From Euclidia mi (taxonomy: Eukaryota > Arthropoda > Insecta > Lepidoptera > Erebidae), in the NCBI GenBank assembly GCA_944739405.2, contig OX123187.2, positions 79,344,450 through 79,408,449 of the forward strand: DNA of 64,000 bases, given 5' to 3'. Below, piece by piece: positions 53,650 to 64,000 of the stretch (its first letter is position 1; each line of letters opens with the position of its first letter). The notes beneath the pieces were generated by a model. That model was not told the DNA's origin, did not search any database, and saw only the letters and a list, made by a program, of their open reading frames with translations. A program made the translations under genes and the position numbers.

Positions 53650-56446
53650 AGTTTAAACAATAGACTAAGTATGCACACATCTAGTCCTGAGAGAAATATT
53701 ATTAATGATGAAACTAATATTACAATTGTGCATCAAAATATTCAGGGTTTATTGAGTAAAGAGTTAGAGGTAGAATTATTTATGAATAGCAATAATATTA
53801 ATATTTTATTTGGTTACAATACCACCAACTCATATTTAATTTTAATAATCACCTGTTAGGTAGCTCATTCTGCAGAGTCAAAATGATACATGGTGGCTCC
53901 TTAATATTAATTAATAAGGCTATTAAATTTAGAGAAAGAGTGGATATTGTGAGTCTCTCTGTTGAACGAGTTATAGAGTTGTCTTGCATTGAGTTTGAGC
54001 AATATATTGTAATAAGTGTGTATAGACCCCCATTTGCTCAATATGATCATTTTGAGAGAATTTAAGAGGATGTTTTATTTAAAAGCTCCAAAACTAATAA
54101 AACAGTTGTTGTCTGTGGTGACTTTAACATTAATGTACTAGAAAAATCATGTTCCACCAATAAGTTAATAACACTATTTAAATCGTTTAATTTGTGCCAT
54201 ATTTTTAACTTGAGTGCTACTTGCATTGATAATATTTTTTGTAACCAGATACCAAAGCTAAATAAAATTATTAATGAGCTAAGCTCTGACCACTGTGGGC
54301 AGTTGGTAAAGTTTCACAGAAAAATAACATTAATAAAATAAATATTAAATTTGTTCCAGTCAATGCAAGCCGTCTAAAGCATTTTAAAATTAGATTGGAG
54401 TGTAAATTACCAGAGTTGTCATTTTACAAATATCCTAACCAGTTATATAGTTCACTACATAATTTGATCAATGCTCAATTTAGTAAAATATTTACACCCA
54501 AGACAGTATCAGTCAGTGACCGCTTCACATTTAGTGAATGGGCAACACCTGGGATTTACAAGAGTAGATTAAAATTATTTCAATTATACAATGAAAGAAC
54601 CTTTAATAATAGTGAAGTGTTCATAAACTATGTTAGAAGTTATTCAAAAATTTTCAAACGAGCATGTTCCACAGCTAAATCCAACTTCTTAAAAAATAAA
54701 ATAAAAACGTCTAATAATAAAATTAAAACAACTTGGAATATAATTAATAGTGAAACTAGAAGAGTCACAGTACGTAGTCGTGAGTTCCATTTAAAAATAA
54801 ATGATGTAGATATTAAAACTGATCTGAAGGTGGCAGAGGAGTACGAACATTTTTTTACTAATATTCCTCAAATAACAACAAAAGCTCTACAGTCATCTCC
54901 CGCTGATGCTGAAAATATTATAAAACACTGTGTACCTGAACCTAAATGTGGCGCACCTTTTGAATTCACTTTTGTTAATGAAAGAGATATTATATCCGTT
55001 TTTAAAACATTAAATGTTAAAAATACCATGGATCTTTGGGGACTTTCTGTCAAGACCATCTCGTCAGTTATTACTATTATTGCATCCCACTTAGCAGAGG
55101 TGTTTAATTGTTGCGTTGCAAATGGTGAATTTCCTGATCTAATGAAGCATAGTAAAGTGATACCGCTATTCAAATCTGGCAGTACTTTAGATCCAACAAA
55201 CTTTCGGCCTATTTCAGTACTAACTACAATGAGTAAAATATTCGAAAAGTTACTTTTAAAGCAAATGTTGGCACACTTTAATAAATACAATATTTTGCAT
55301 AACAAGCAATTTGGTTTCACAAAAGGTCGCTCTACTATCGATGCTGCGGTAGAATTAATAAAAAGCATTTTTGAGGCTTGGGAGGATTCGCATGACGCTT
55401 TAGGTATTTTTTGCGACCTATCCAAGGCATTTGACTGTGTTCATCATAAGATCCTGATCGGGAAATTACATAATTACGGAATTAGAGGCAAGGCTCTTGA
55501 TCTTTTGAAATCGTACTTAAGTGATAGAGTCCAGAGAGTGGACGTCAATGGTGAGAGATCACCTGGATCTGCATTAACCATGATCGTCCCGCAAGGTTCA
55601 ATTCTGGCTCCTTTTCTATTTCTTATTTACATTAATGACTTACCCTACTTTATAGGCCATAACCATGATGTTGTACTATTTGCTGATGACACTTCTTTAA
55701 TATTTAAAATTAAAAGGAAATTATTAGATTTTCACGAAGTCAATATTGCACTTGCAAAAGTTGTACGCTGGTTCAACGCAAATAATCTTCTCCTTAACGA
55801 GAAAAAAACTAAATGTCTAAAGTTTTCAACACCTAATGTCGGACACGTTAGGACCAACGTCCAACTGAATACCGCAGAATTGGATCTTGTCGATACAACA
55901 GTGTTTTTAGGTATTACCATAGATTAAAAACTTCAATGGAGCCCACACATTGAAAAGCTATCGGGCAAGCTCAGTTCAGCAGCATATGCAGTTAAAAAAA
56001 TAAGACATTTTACTGATGTAGATACGGCTAGGATAGTTTATTTTAGTTACTTCCATAGCATTATGTCTTACGGAATTCTTCTGTGGGGGACAGCTGCAGA
56101 CATCAACACCATCTTTATCTTACAGAAAAGAGCCATTCGTGCTATTTACAATCTCGGTCCCAAAGTGTCCCTCAGAGAAAAATTCAAGGAAATAAATATT
56201 CTGACTGTAGCATCTCAATATATTTTTGAAAACTTAAAGTATGTTTATAGAAATATTAGTTATTTTAAAAAGAAATCTGACATATATTCTGTGAATACCA
56301 GGAACAAACACAATCTTACTGTGCATGCCACTCGTCTACACAGAATCAGCAATTCTCACGTCACACTCGTGAACGGGAGCCGTCTTCCGGGACTGGTCGG
56401 CTCTGAACTGCTGCTGCAATTCTATCAAAAGATAACTATTTTTTAG
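53650..56446 (+). pseudogene. LINE C ORF2: endonuclease remnants and nearly intact RT
   Basis: Endonuclease pieces in several frames: IVHQNIQGLLSKELEVELF, MIHGGSLILINKAI, ISVYRPPFAQYDHFERI, VVCGDFNINVLEKS and SDHCGQLV. A 510-codon frame (54395-55927) then carries RT: FKSGSTLDPTNFRPISVLT, NKQFGFTKGRSTIDAAVELI, GIFCDLSKAFDCVHH, IVPQGSILAPFLFLIYINDL, VVLFADDTSLIF (catalytic ADD) and VDTTVFLGITID. It stops at TAA (55925-55927), where the other copy reads SKLQWG. The C-terminal part continues (56063-56446), but after LHRISNS it departs from copy 1 (FAGIGIRFFNKLP), so the last 50 or so residues are replaced. Confidence 0.82.
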
Positions 56447-56712
56447 TCTCTCACTCGTATAGTCGTCTCACATTGTACTCACATATTTATACTTTATGTT
56501 GTATACTTATTATTATTTTTTTTTTATAATTATCTGGACTTTAAAAGAGACTATGACCTCTGAGTTTGTTTCGGATGTTGCTTCTCAGGGCAGTCAGTTA
56601 GGAAACACCGGCCTCATCTAGCTTAATTTAAAAAAAAAGTACGACTTTGTTTAAGTGTTTATTATAATGAACCTATGAACAAATAAATGATTTGAATTTG
56701 AATTTGAATTAT

Positions 56713-58121
56713 TATTGAAAGTAAATTACTTCCTTACATGACGTTCGAGATTGGGATATACAATCGTTATAATATATTTTTAGAATTAACAAACCCTTGC
56801 AGTTTTGATTTTTTATAGAGAGCGATTTTAGAGAGAGACAACGAGTTATACTTTTTTTCTTAATAGCTAAATTGATTATATTAATAAATATGATCACTGA
56901 GTCGCTATTTATTTGGAGTTCGACCTTCCCGTGTTCGAGTAGGGCCTCTCATACATACGAATTTCGGCATTGTGCAAAGACTGCGCACTCTGCCGTCACA
57001 GACGTGACACCTATATTCTAGAGGTGAACCCCTAGCCCTTTTCTATATCTAGAGGCGGTAACAATCGATCACCAGGAAGCTAATGCCCCGACCGAGATGG
57101 TAAACTGTCACAAATCACACGTTATTTTGATCAGTGATATTATTATTTAATTTTACAGGTTAATATGGAAAATGGCGACACCAACTAATAGCAAAACTTA
57201 TTTATTCATCCGGTCATGTAATGGAAACATAATTATAGAATAAAAACTAAAGCCTGGGCGAAAACATACTATGTAAACATCATATAAAAGATACAATAAT
57301 ACTCCACTATTCTATTGAATCGTTAAACCAACCAATTTTGTTGTTTAAGAAAAGTTTTACTTTGTCTTTACCACACAAAGGAGCGTAGTTTAATAAACCA
57401 AAATTATTACCTTATTCTTAATATAACCGTTTTCATGTAATTAAAAGTAAATGTAAGTTCCAAACACTCATTGAGTGGGTAAAAAATTACGAAAAAATTT
57501 CTTTAACATCATAGCCGCGTAAAAGAACCGCGAGAGTTAGCGTCATGCATTTCTAATTACAATAATAAAACTGGATAATTCCTTTGACCGCTCGGAATGA
57601 AATCATTACCTGTCTTTCAACTTTCGTAGTAAGTGTGAAATTTTTTTGAGTCAACTTGGCTCTTTTGCCCGCTCTTTGAAACTAATTAGTGGTTTAACAA
57701 CACTTTTGATAGATTTTTCTTTTGGCTTCGTAAAGAATGCTGCTTTGAAAGAATTTTCCGTGCTCGCTTTTTTCTAGGTAAATGGAAAGCTGTAGTGGCT
57801 TCTTTGTTAGATGGAAATTTGAGGTTTTTAAAAAGAACATTTGTCACTTCAAATGTAACCCATTGTTGGATGCCGGCGGCCAGTTCGCGTGTTTTCACGT
57901 ACATAGTCTTTGTAAGTTTAGATGTTCGACATTCGAGTGCCTATTGTGGTGATGTATTGAAGTTTAGCTATTCCTATTCGTTATAAATTGATAAGCCTAA
58001 ACGTTCGATACAGTTTTATTTTTAAAGCAACGATAGTTCAATGAAGAAACCAACAAGAGACTGCCATACAGAGATCTTTAGACCAGATTCAATATTTTCC
58101 TATATATTAATAATAATAATA
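56713..58121. other. No gene recognised
   Basis: AT-rich spacer. Overlapping short frames at 57686-57986 on both strands resemble nothing known. Confidence 0.45.
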
Positions 58122-58160
58122 ACGGCTATTCTTCTAACACCATGTTAGAAGAATAGCCGT
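58122..58160. repeat. Perfect hairpin, 18-bp arms, in a TAA tract
   Basis: 58122-58139 pairs exactly with 58143-58160. It is flanked on both sides by AATAATAATAAC-type repeats, immediately upstream of the R4-like element. Confidence 0.88.
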
Positions 58161-58186
58161 GAAAAAGAGACACATAATAATAATAA

Positions 58187-61100
58187 CCTGGCAACACCGT
58201 AAAGTCAACAACCAAATTTTCTTGCATATTTTATTTTAATTTATATTACAGTTTTACGATACAATTTCTATATTTATATAACAACAAGAAGTTATAATAC
58301 CTGTAAAATTTACGGATTTACTTATAAAAGCCATAAAATTTAAGAAATAATATTAGATAAATATACTGAAGATGACACAATATGTCAAAATGAAAATAAA
58401 AAACAATAACAAATACAAAAGCAAGAAAAGTAACTATAAATGTTGACCAGAGCCAGGAAAGCAGCTGCAGCACGTTTAACACCTCCGGACTCGTCGCTTA
58501 ACTCCGCCTCACAGCCACCGGCACCAGCAACAACATCGCCGGTGAGTGTTGAGGCGTCGAGTTTATCTAGCGACGAGTTTTTCTCCCCGCCGTCGTCGCC
58601 ACCACCTGTCCGCCGGTGAGGGAGAGGCCGGTCACCGAGTGGCTTAGGACCCCGAGGCTCATCGGTCTCGAACAGGGCCCACGCTACTGGTGGTGATGTG
58701 CACCGCATGAGGTGGACTAGATCCATTAATGAAAATGTCATGCGGGCATATTATGTGGCTACAGAAGGTGTACCATCCTTACAGCGTACCGTGATCGCAT
58801 GCTGCCTCTGTTTCAGGACTTGGAACCGGCCGTCAACGTTTCGGCGCGCCGAAGGTCGGGCAATACTCGCCCAAGAGTGATGCGTTATGTGAGGAATGCC
58901 TTTGCAGGAACGGGTATTAGGCCACAAGAATACGCGTCGCGGGTCACAGAACGCATCGACTTTCTGAAGCAGAAGATTTATGCGTGGGCAAATCGTATCA
59001 AACGTTATAAAAAACGTATAAGCAGATATTCCCAGAATCGCACATTTCAAAAGGATGAAAGGTGGGTGTAAAGAAATTGGGAGTGTCCCGGTCTAGGTGT
59101 GGATGATGGAGGTCTACCAGATGATGAAACTACAAATACGTTCTGGAGTAGCATCTGGTCTACCTCCGTTAGCCACACGGAGGGTGGTTAGTTTAGGGAT
59201 GTAGAGCGATCATGTGCAGAAATCCCTAATTTGGATGCCGTAGCTATTACAGCTACAGATGTAAGTTGTGCAGTCCGTCCGTTACCAAACTGGAAAGCGG
59301 CAGGTCCAGACGGAATGCACTACTTTTGGTTGAAGTGGCTGCGTAGTGCACATGCTCGTTTGGCGTCCCAATTCCAATCAACTCTAGAATCAGGGACGCT
59401 GCCAATTTTCTTAACAACTGGCATTACCCACCTGCTCTTCAAAACAGGAAGTACCACGGACCCAAAAAATTATAGACCTATAACCTGCCTACGGACGGTC
59501 TATAAACTTTTTACATCCATTTTGAGAAGCAAACTGGCCAAACATATATATACTAACAAAATCATGTCCAGTTCTCAAAATGGATGTAAAAGTGGGTCAC
59601 GTGGTACTAGAGAACTACTCCTTATAGACATGACCATTAGACAACAGGTTCGCCGTAGTCGAAAGGATCTAGCAACATGCTGGATAGATTATAAGAAGAC
59701 CTACGACTCTGTGCTACATACATGGCTCTTGAGAGTGCTAGAGTTATATGAAGTTGATCCAACTCTAAGCATTTTCCTGAAGACGTGTATGGGGCAGTGG
59801 AGTACGGTTCTTTGCTATCCAGGATGTCGATGGTCTCTCGGATACGGCGATCCTATAAAGATCCAACGAGGGATCTTCCAAGGTGACAGTTTGAGTCCCT
59901 TGTGGTTTTGCCTAGCACTGAACCCTCCTAGCACTTTGCTCGAGAATTCAGGGCTAGGCTATCGGTTGCACAGCAGAGGTCAAGTAATATCTCACCTACT
60001 TTTCATGGATGACTTAAAACTATTTGCCTCCACTGACCTCCAGTTGACAGAGTTAATAAAGGTAACGGAAAACTTTAGTTAGTCTATCAAGATGGAGTTC
60101 CGTGTAGATAAATGTGCGATCTTGCATGTAAAGAAGGGCACGGTTGTGGAATCTGATGGTATAGAACTTTCAGATTTCATAAAACTTAGATCTCTCTCTG
60201 CAACCGAAACCTACAAATATCTAGGTATGTCGCAGGCACTAGGTATTGCTGAGGCTGGCATGAAACAGGCGTTGCAGGAGCGCTTCTTTGGCCATCAGAG
60301 AAAAATCTTTATGTTTTTTATCAAGCGGCAACAGGGTGCGCGCCTGTAACGGTTGGGGCATGCCAGTCTTGATGTACTCCTTCGGCATACTTAGATGGAC
60401 TCAAACAGAACTTGATGCCTTGGATAGAAAAGTCCGTTGTATACCGGATGCATCACCCGCGGTCGTCAGTAATGAGATTGTACATCCCGCGGAAGTGCGG
60501 GGGTCGCGGCTTCTTAAGTGCCAAGACCCTCCATAACCGCGAGGTGTGCAATCTCAGGGAATATTTTCTCAGCACTGACGCGGGTATCCACCGTGATGTG
60601 GTCATTGTGGACAACGGGCTTACCCCGTTGGGTCTGGCTAAGGAGAACTGGCGCAAACCTGCCGTACTTGGTGTTGAGGAGCGCAAGGAGGTATGGAAAG
60701 GTAAAGAGCTACATAGACGTTTTTATCGGGCCCTGCACGGACCCGATGTAGACTTACCAGCTTCTGTGTCCTGGCCTTCGTTTTGGCGATCTTTTCGCCG
60801 AAACAGAAGGTTTTGTCTTTGCGATTATGGACGAAGTTGTCATGACGAATAACTACCGGAAATATATTCTGAGGGATGGGACGGTTGACATATGTCGGGC
60901 ATGTCACCAGCCTGGTGAATCTCTCAGACATATAGTATTTGCTTGTTCTCATCTTGCCAACGGCGAGTATTTGCATAGGCACAACCAAGTAGCTAGGATC
61001 ATCCATCAGCAACTTGCCTTAAAGTACAATCTTGTAGACTCTGAAATACCGTACAACAGGTATGTGCCCGACCCAGTTCTTGAAAATGGTCGTGCCACCA

Positions 61101-61603
61101 TGTATTGGGATCGATCTATCATTACTGATAGAACTATTGTGGCTACCAAGCCAGAGATAGTAGTGATAGATCAATCTAAGCGCCTTGCAATGATCATCGC
61201 TGTCACCATTCCCCATGACGAGAATCTCGTGAAAGCCGAGAAAAATAAACAAATAAAATATTTGGATTTGGCTCACGAGATTGTCGACATGTGGGATGCG
61301 GACTCGGCGATCATTGTACCGATAGTCATGTCAGTTAATGGTCTCATTGCCAAGAGCTTCGATCACCACCTCAAGAGGCTCGCGTTAGACGGTTGGATTA
61401 AGTCCTCTATACAGACGGCAGAATTGCTGGCCACGGCTCGTATCGTGAGGAGGTTCCTCTCTCTGGAGCCCTAACCACCGGTAACTTGGTCCCTGCACCA
61501 GATACCGGTGAGCCCCGTAATTTTATTTTATATTTTTATTGCTTTTTTCAAAATCACATACAAATGTAAAATATAATTTATGAGAGAATCTTTAAATAAA
61601 GAG
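58187..61603 (+). mobile_element. R4/Dong-like LINE, copy 1
   Basis: Starts CCTGGCAACACCG directly after ATAATAATAATAA and ends before AATAATAATAA at 61604. The Bombyx element Dong (R4 clade) is known to insert in TAA repeats. It encodes one long ORF (58440-61474) with central RT and a C-terminal restriction-like endonuclease. It is inactivated by stops, frameshifts and a 544-bp internal deletion relative to copy 2. Confidence 0.82.
58440..61474 (+). pseudogene. R4/Dong-like ORF: RT plus restriction-like endonuclease
   Basis: Starts at an ATG followed by LTRARKAAAARL and a Ser/Pro-rich region. Then RVMRYVRNAFAGTGI and RVTERIDFLKQKIYAWANRI, and RT with VRPLPNWKAAGPDGMHYFWL, STTDPKNYRPITCL, CWIDYKKTYDSV (block A), IQRGIFQGDSLSPLWFCLAL and HLLFMDDLKLFA (catalytic, MDDLK typical of R4). 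The C-terminal CCHC motif is CRACHQPGESLRHIVFACSH. The nuclease block is KPEIVVIDQSKRLAMIIAVT and IPHDENLVKAEKNKQIKYLD, ending RRFLSLEP. Relatives usually read PD and VDVT there; this copy has PE and IAVT. Stops: 59069, 59189, 60080. Frame changes occur near 60345 and 60800. The last 215 codons are open. Confidence 0.85.
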
Positions 61604-61615
61604 AATAATAATAAC
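61604..61615. repeat. AAT/TAA microsatellite between the two R4 copies
   Basis: AATAATAATAAC separates the 3' end of copy 1 from the 5' end of copy 2 (CCTAGCAACACG at about 61618). It is the expected target of Dong-type insertion. Confidence 0.75.
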
Positions 61616-64000
61616 AACCTAGCAACACGTCAACAAGAAAACCATTTTTTTCTCTTGGATAATTTTAATTCTATTTTATTTCATAATTTTGTGCCGTTAT
61701 ATATTTATAATATTACAAGGACTTCTTTTTATGATAAATATTTTTACAAATCAAAGAAACCATAAAATATATTAAGAGAATATTGCCAAAATATTACGAA
61801 GATGAATGACATATAATGTCAAAGGAAAGACGTGATATAAACAAACAAAAACTTGTGAAATGAGAATACAAATGAGATGTAAACAAATAAAACCATGTTG
61901 ACAAGAGCAGCTGCTGCACGCCTGAGATCCCCGGGCTCGTCGCTCAGCTCCGCCTCACAGCCACCGGCACCTGCACCAGCGTCGTCGGCGAGTGTTGAGG
62001 CGTCGAGCTCGTCGAGCGACGAGTATTTCTCTCCGCCGACGTCACCACCACCTGTACGTCGGCGTGGGAGAGGCCGGCCACCGACACGCTTCTACCTTCA
62101 CCTCCGCTACCGGTGATGATGTGCACCGCATGAGATGGACAAGTTCTTCATTGAAAACGTCATGTGGGTATATTTTGCAGCCACAGAGGGAGGAACTAAC
62201 CTCAGTGCGTACCGTGATCGAATGCTGCCTTTGTTTCAGGCGCTTGGGCCAGCTGTCAACGTGTCAACACAACGGCTATCGGATCAAGTGCGGGTCATCC
62301 AGCGGTGTCGTCTGTTGGATGATACCGTGCTTGAGAGACTTCGCTCTGACGTGCGGAGAAGTCTCCCCATCAGTTCTTCATCGCAAACTGGGACAGAGAT
62401 TGCACAACAGCAACAGCTTAATGTCGTCAATGAAGAGGTGGATGACGAGACTTCTCATGTAAGTACCCAGTACAATGATCAGTTAAGGAGCACTTTGGAA
62501 TGTGCTATTGGGGAATACCGATCCATGAATCCAAGTATTCGGCCTCGTTTGCCTTGGTTGCCCATGCATAAGAAAAACATAGCGCTAGTGAGTGCCTTGG
62601 ATTCACTATTGTCAATCTATTTTGACAATAGTGAAAATCTCAGCGCTACACAGTCAATCCTGTATTGTGCGGCTGTTACGGCATGTCGAGTAGCGGGAGT
62701 TAAATTTCCTGTAGATAATACCGCTAACCGACGATCCGTTATGGTGCCAGCATGGCAACGCAGGATTGAGAGTCGTATCGCTGAGACTACGGCACTCATT
62801 GGCAAGCTGTCTTCTTTTAGAGTCGGTAATACATGACCGAGAGTGATGCGCTTTGTGACTCGGGCCTTCGCGGGAACTGGTATCAGTTCCCAAGATTACT
62901 TGTCTCGAGTTACAGAGCGCATCGACTTTCTAAAACAAAAGCTTTATGCATGGGCAAACCGTATTCGGCGATATAAAAAAGAGTGGATCGATATTGCCTG
63001 AATCGCACATTCCAGAGAGACGAAAATTGTGTATACCGGGGATGGGAGCACCTTGATTCCTCGGCCAGTAATGGTGATGGGTGTCGACCAAATGATGATG
63101 CCACTGTTACATTTTGGCGCCGCATCTGGTCGATGCCCGTCAACCATGAAGAGGGTGATTGGATTGGGGATGTTGAGCGAGCATGTGAACGAATTCCTTC
63201 TATGGAGCCAATAAATATAACAACTGACGACATAGCCAGTGCAGTCCGTCCGTTACAAAATTGGAAGTCAGCGGGACCGGACGGACTGCACAATTTTTGG
63301 CTGAAATGGCTCCGAAGTGCGCATGCTTGCTTAGCATCTCAATTTCAATCATCATTGGAATCAGGGTCGCTGCCTGATTTTTTAACATCCGGCGTTACAC
63401 ACCTACTTTATAAGTCTGGTAGTACCACGGACCCCAAGAATTATAGGCCAATTACGTGCTTACCAACTTTATATAAACTTCTTACATCCATTTTGAGAAC
63501 GAAATTATGTAACCATATATTTGATAATTCAATATTATTTGTTTCTCAAAATGGACGTAAAAGTGGGGCTTGTGGTACTAAAGAGCTCCTTCTGATAGAC
63601 ATGGCCATTAGCCAACAGGTGCGCCGTAACCGGAAAAATCTATCGACATGCTGGATAGATTACAAAAAGGCATAAGACTCCGTGCCTCATGCGTGGTTTT
63701 TAAGGGCGCTAGAGTTGTACAAAGTAGATACAACTCCATGCACCTTCTTAAGGGTGTGTATGGGGCAATGGAGGACCGTATTGCGCTATCCAGGGTGTTG
63801 ATTCACCTTGGGTTGCAGCGCTCCCATAATGATCGAGCGAGGTATATTCTAGGGCGACAGCCGGAGCCCTTGTGGTTTTGCCTGTAACCCCTTAAGTACC
63901 TTATTAAAGGCTTCAGGACTAGGCTATCAGTTGAGGAGAGGAGGTCATGTTACATCTCACCTCTTTTTCATGGATGACCTGAAATTATTTGCCCCCAACA
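61616..64000 (+). mobile_element. R4/Dong-like LINE, copy 2, runs off the window
   Basis: The 5' UTR resembles that of copy 1 (58187-58439), starting CCTAGCAACACG after AATAATAATAACAA. The ORF begins at 61895. The window ends just after the catalytic FMDDL block. Unlike copy 1 it keeps the full region between QRLSDQVRVIQ and the RVMRF block. Confidence 0.82.
61895..64000 (+). pseudogene. R4/Dong-like ORF, copy 2, frameshifted, partial
   Basis: Starts MLTRAAAARLRSPGSSLSSA with a Ser/Pro-rich region and RRRGRGRPPTR (AT-hook-like). After a frame change near 62095-62135 it continues with FFIENVMWVYFAATEGG, QRLSDQVRVIQRCRLLDD, IRPRLPWLPMHKKNIAL and VKFPVDNTANRRSVMVPAWQ to TGA at 62834-62836 (Arg codon CGA in copy 1). 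Then RVMRFVTRAFAGTGI, RVTERIDFLKQKLYAWANRI, a frame change near 62985, VRPLQNWKSAGPDGLHNFWL, STTDPKNYRPITCLPTLYKL and CWIDYKKA, followed by a stop where copy 1 has Tyr-Asp of block A. FMDDLKLFAP closes the window. Confidence 0.85.

Larger units (their letters stand above)
51560..56712 (+). mobile_element. LINE family C, copy 2, near full length
   Basis: A Jockey/CR1-group LINE with a 5' UTR (about 51560-52046), ORF1 (52047-53446), ORF2 (about 53650-56446) and a 3' UTR ending in TTTGAATTTGAATTTGAAT (to about 56712). It is the best copy of the family also found at 13700-17720 and keeps ORF2 RT almost whole. Confidence 0.85.

Noticed and set aside
1..64000. CRISPR array or bacterial operon
   Set aside because: The only regular tandem array is the 120-bp minisatellite; there are no short direct repeats with unique spacers and the sequence is eukaryotic.

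Overview
The window reads as nuclear DNA of a lepidopteran insect (moth or butterfly). It is AT-rich and has no bacterial-style operons. Its repeats are the ones typical of Lepidoptera: BovB-type RTE LINEs ending in a GATGAT tail, an R4/Dong-like LINE sitting in TAA microsatellites, Penelope-like elements, DD34D mariners and several tRNA-headed SINE families. I found no convincing host gene or host RNA gene in 64 kb. Nearly every supportable coding stretch belongs to a transposable element and almost all are broken. The one long clean frame is a 794-codon LINE ORF2 (24842-27226) that still lacks its C-terminal end.

Layout. 1-1.25 kb: Penelope-like element (PLE), minus strand. 2.1-4.0 kb: two SINEs, the second split by a complete but dead mariner. 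4.3-5.8 kb: an RTE copy with an inverted 5' part (twin-priming structure), split by a 550-bp insertion that is mostly one perfect 239-bp-arm palindrome carrying hammerhead-ribozyme-like motifs. 5.8-8.8 kb: SINE pieces, a 177-bp mini-PLE and a 30-bp-arm palindrome. 8.75-10.03 kb: second PLE. 13.7-17.7 kb: a LINE (family C) broken by a SINE and by a 1.17-kb inverted-repeat DNA transposon. 17.7-21.5 kb: RTE and LINE 3' ends. 21.9-28.5 kb: an LTR-like element (391-bp direct repeats, TACTT target duplication) with LINE A inside it. 29.0-30.3 kb: second mariner. 30.9-31.9 kb: a 5S-like SINE and a tRNA SINE. 33.7-35.5 kb: C-terminal half of a LINE with a putative restriction-like endonuclease. 37.2-38.4 kb: a 120-bp minisatellite. 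38.4-44.9 kb: mostly unassigned AT-rich DNA with diverged repeats. 45-50.5 kb: LINE B (PHD finger plus FP25K-like ORF1). 50.7-51.5 kb: a second RTE family. 51.6-56.7 kb: LINE C. 58.2-64 kb: two R4/Dong-like LINEs head to tail, the second cut by the window end.

The elements explain one another. RTE-type tails recur at the ends of SINEs and of a 68-bp mini-insertion, so an RTE machinery probably moved the SINEs. Nested insertions with clean target duplications let the order of events be read. The most unusual signal is a structured RNA motif at three PLE termini. It has the hammerhead layout (helix I, 7-nt box, helix II, GAAAC-GTC), but the box reads GCGANCA instead of CTGANGA. That is a swap of the C3-G8 core pair to G3-C8, and the flanking helices differ between copies while staying paired. 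The palindrome at 4943-5458 carries the ordinary CTGANGA version.
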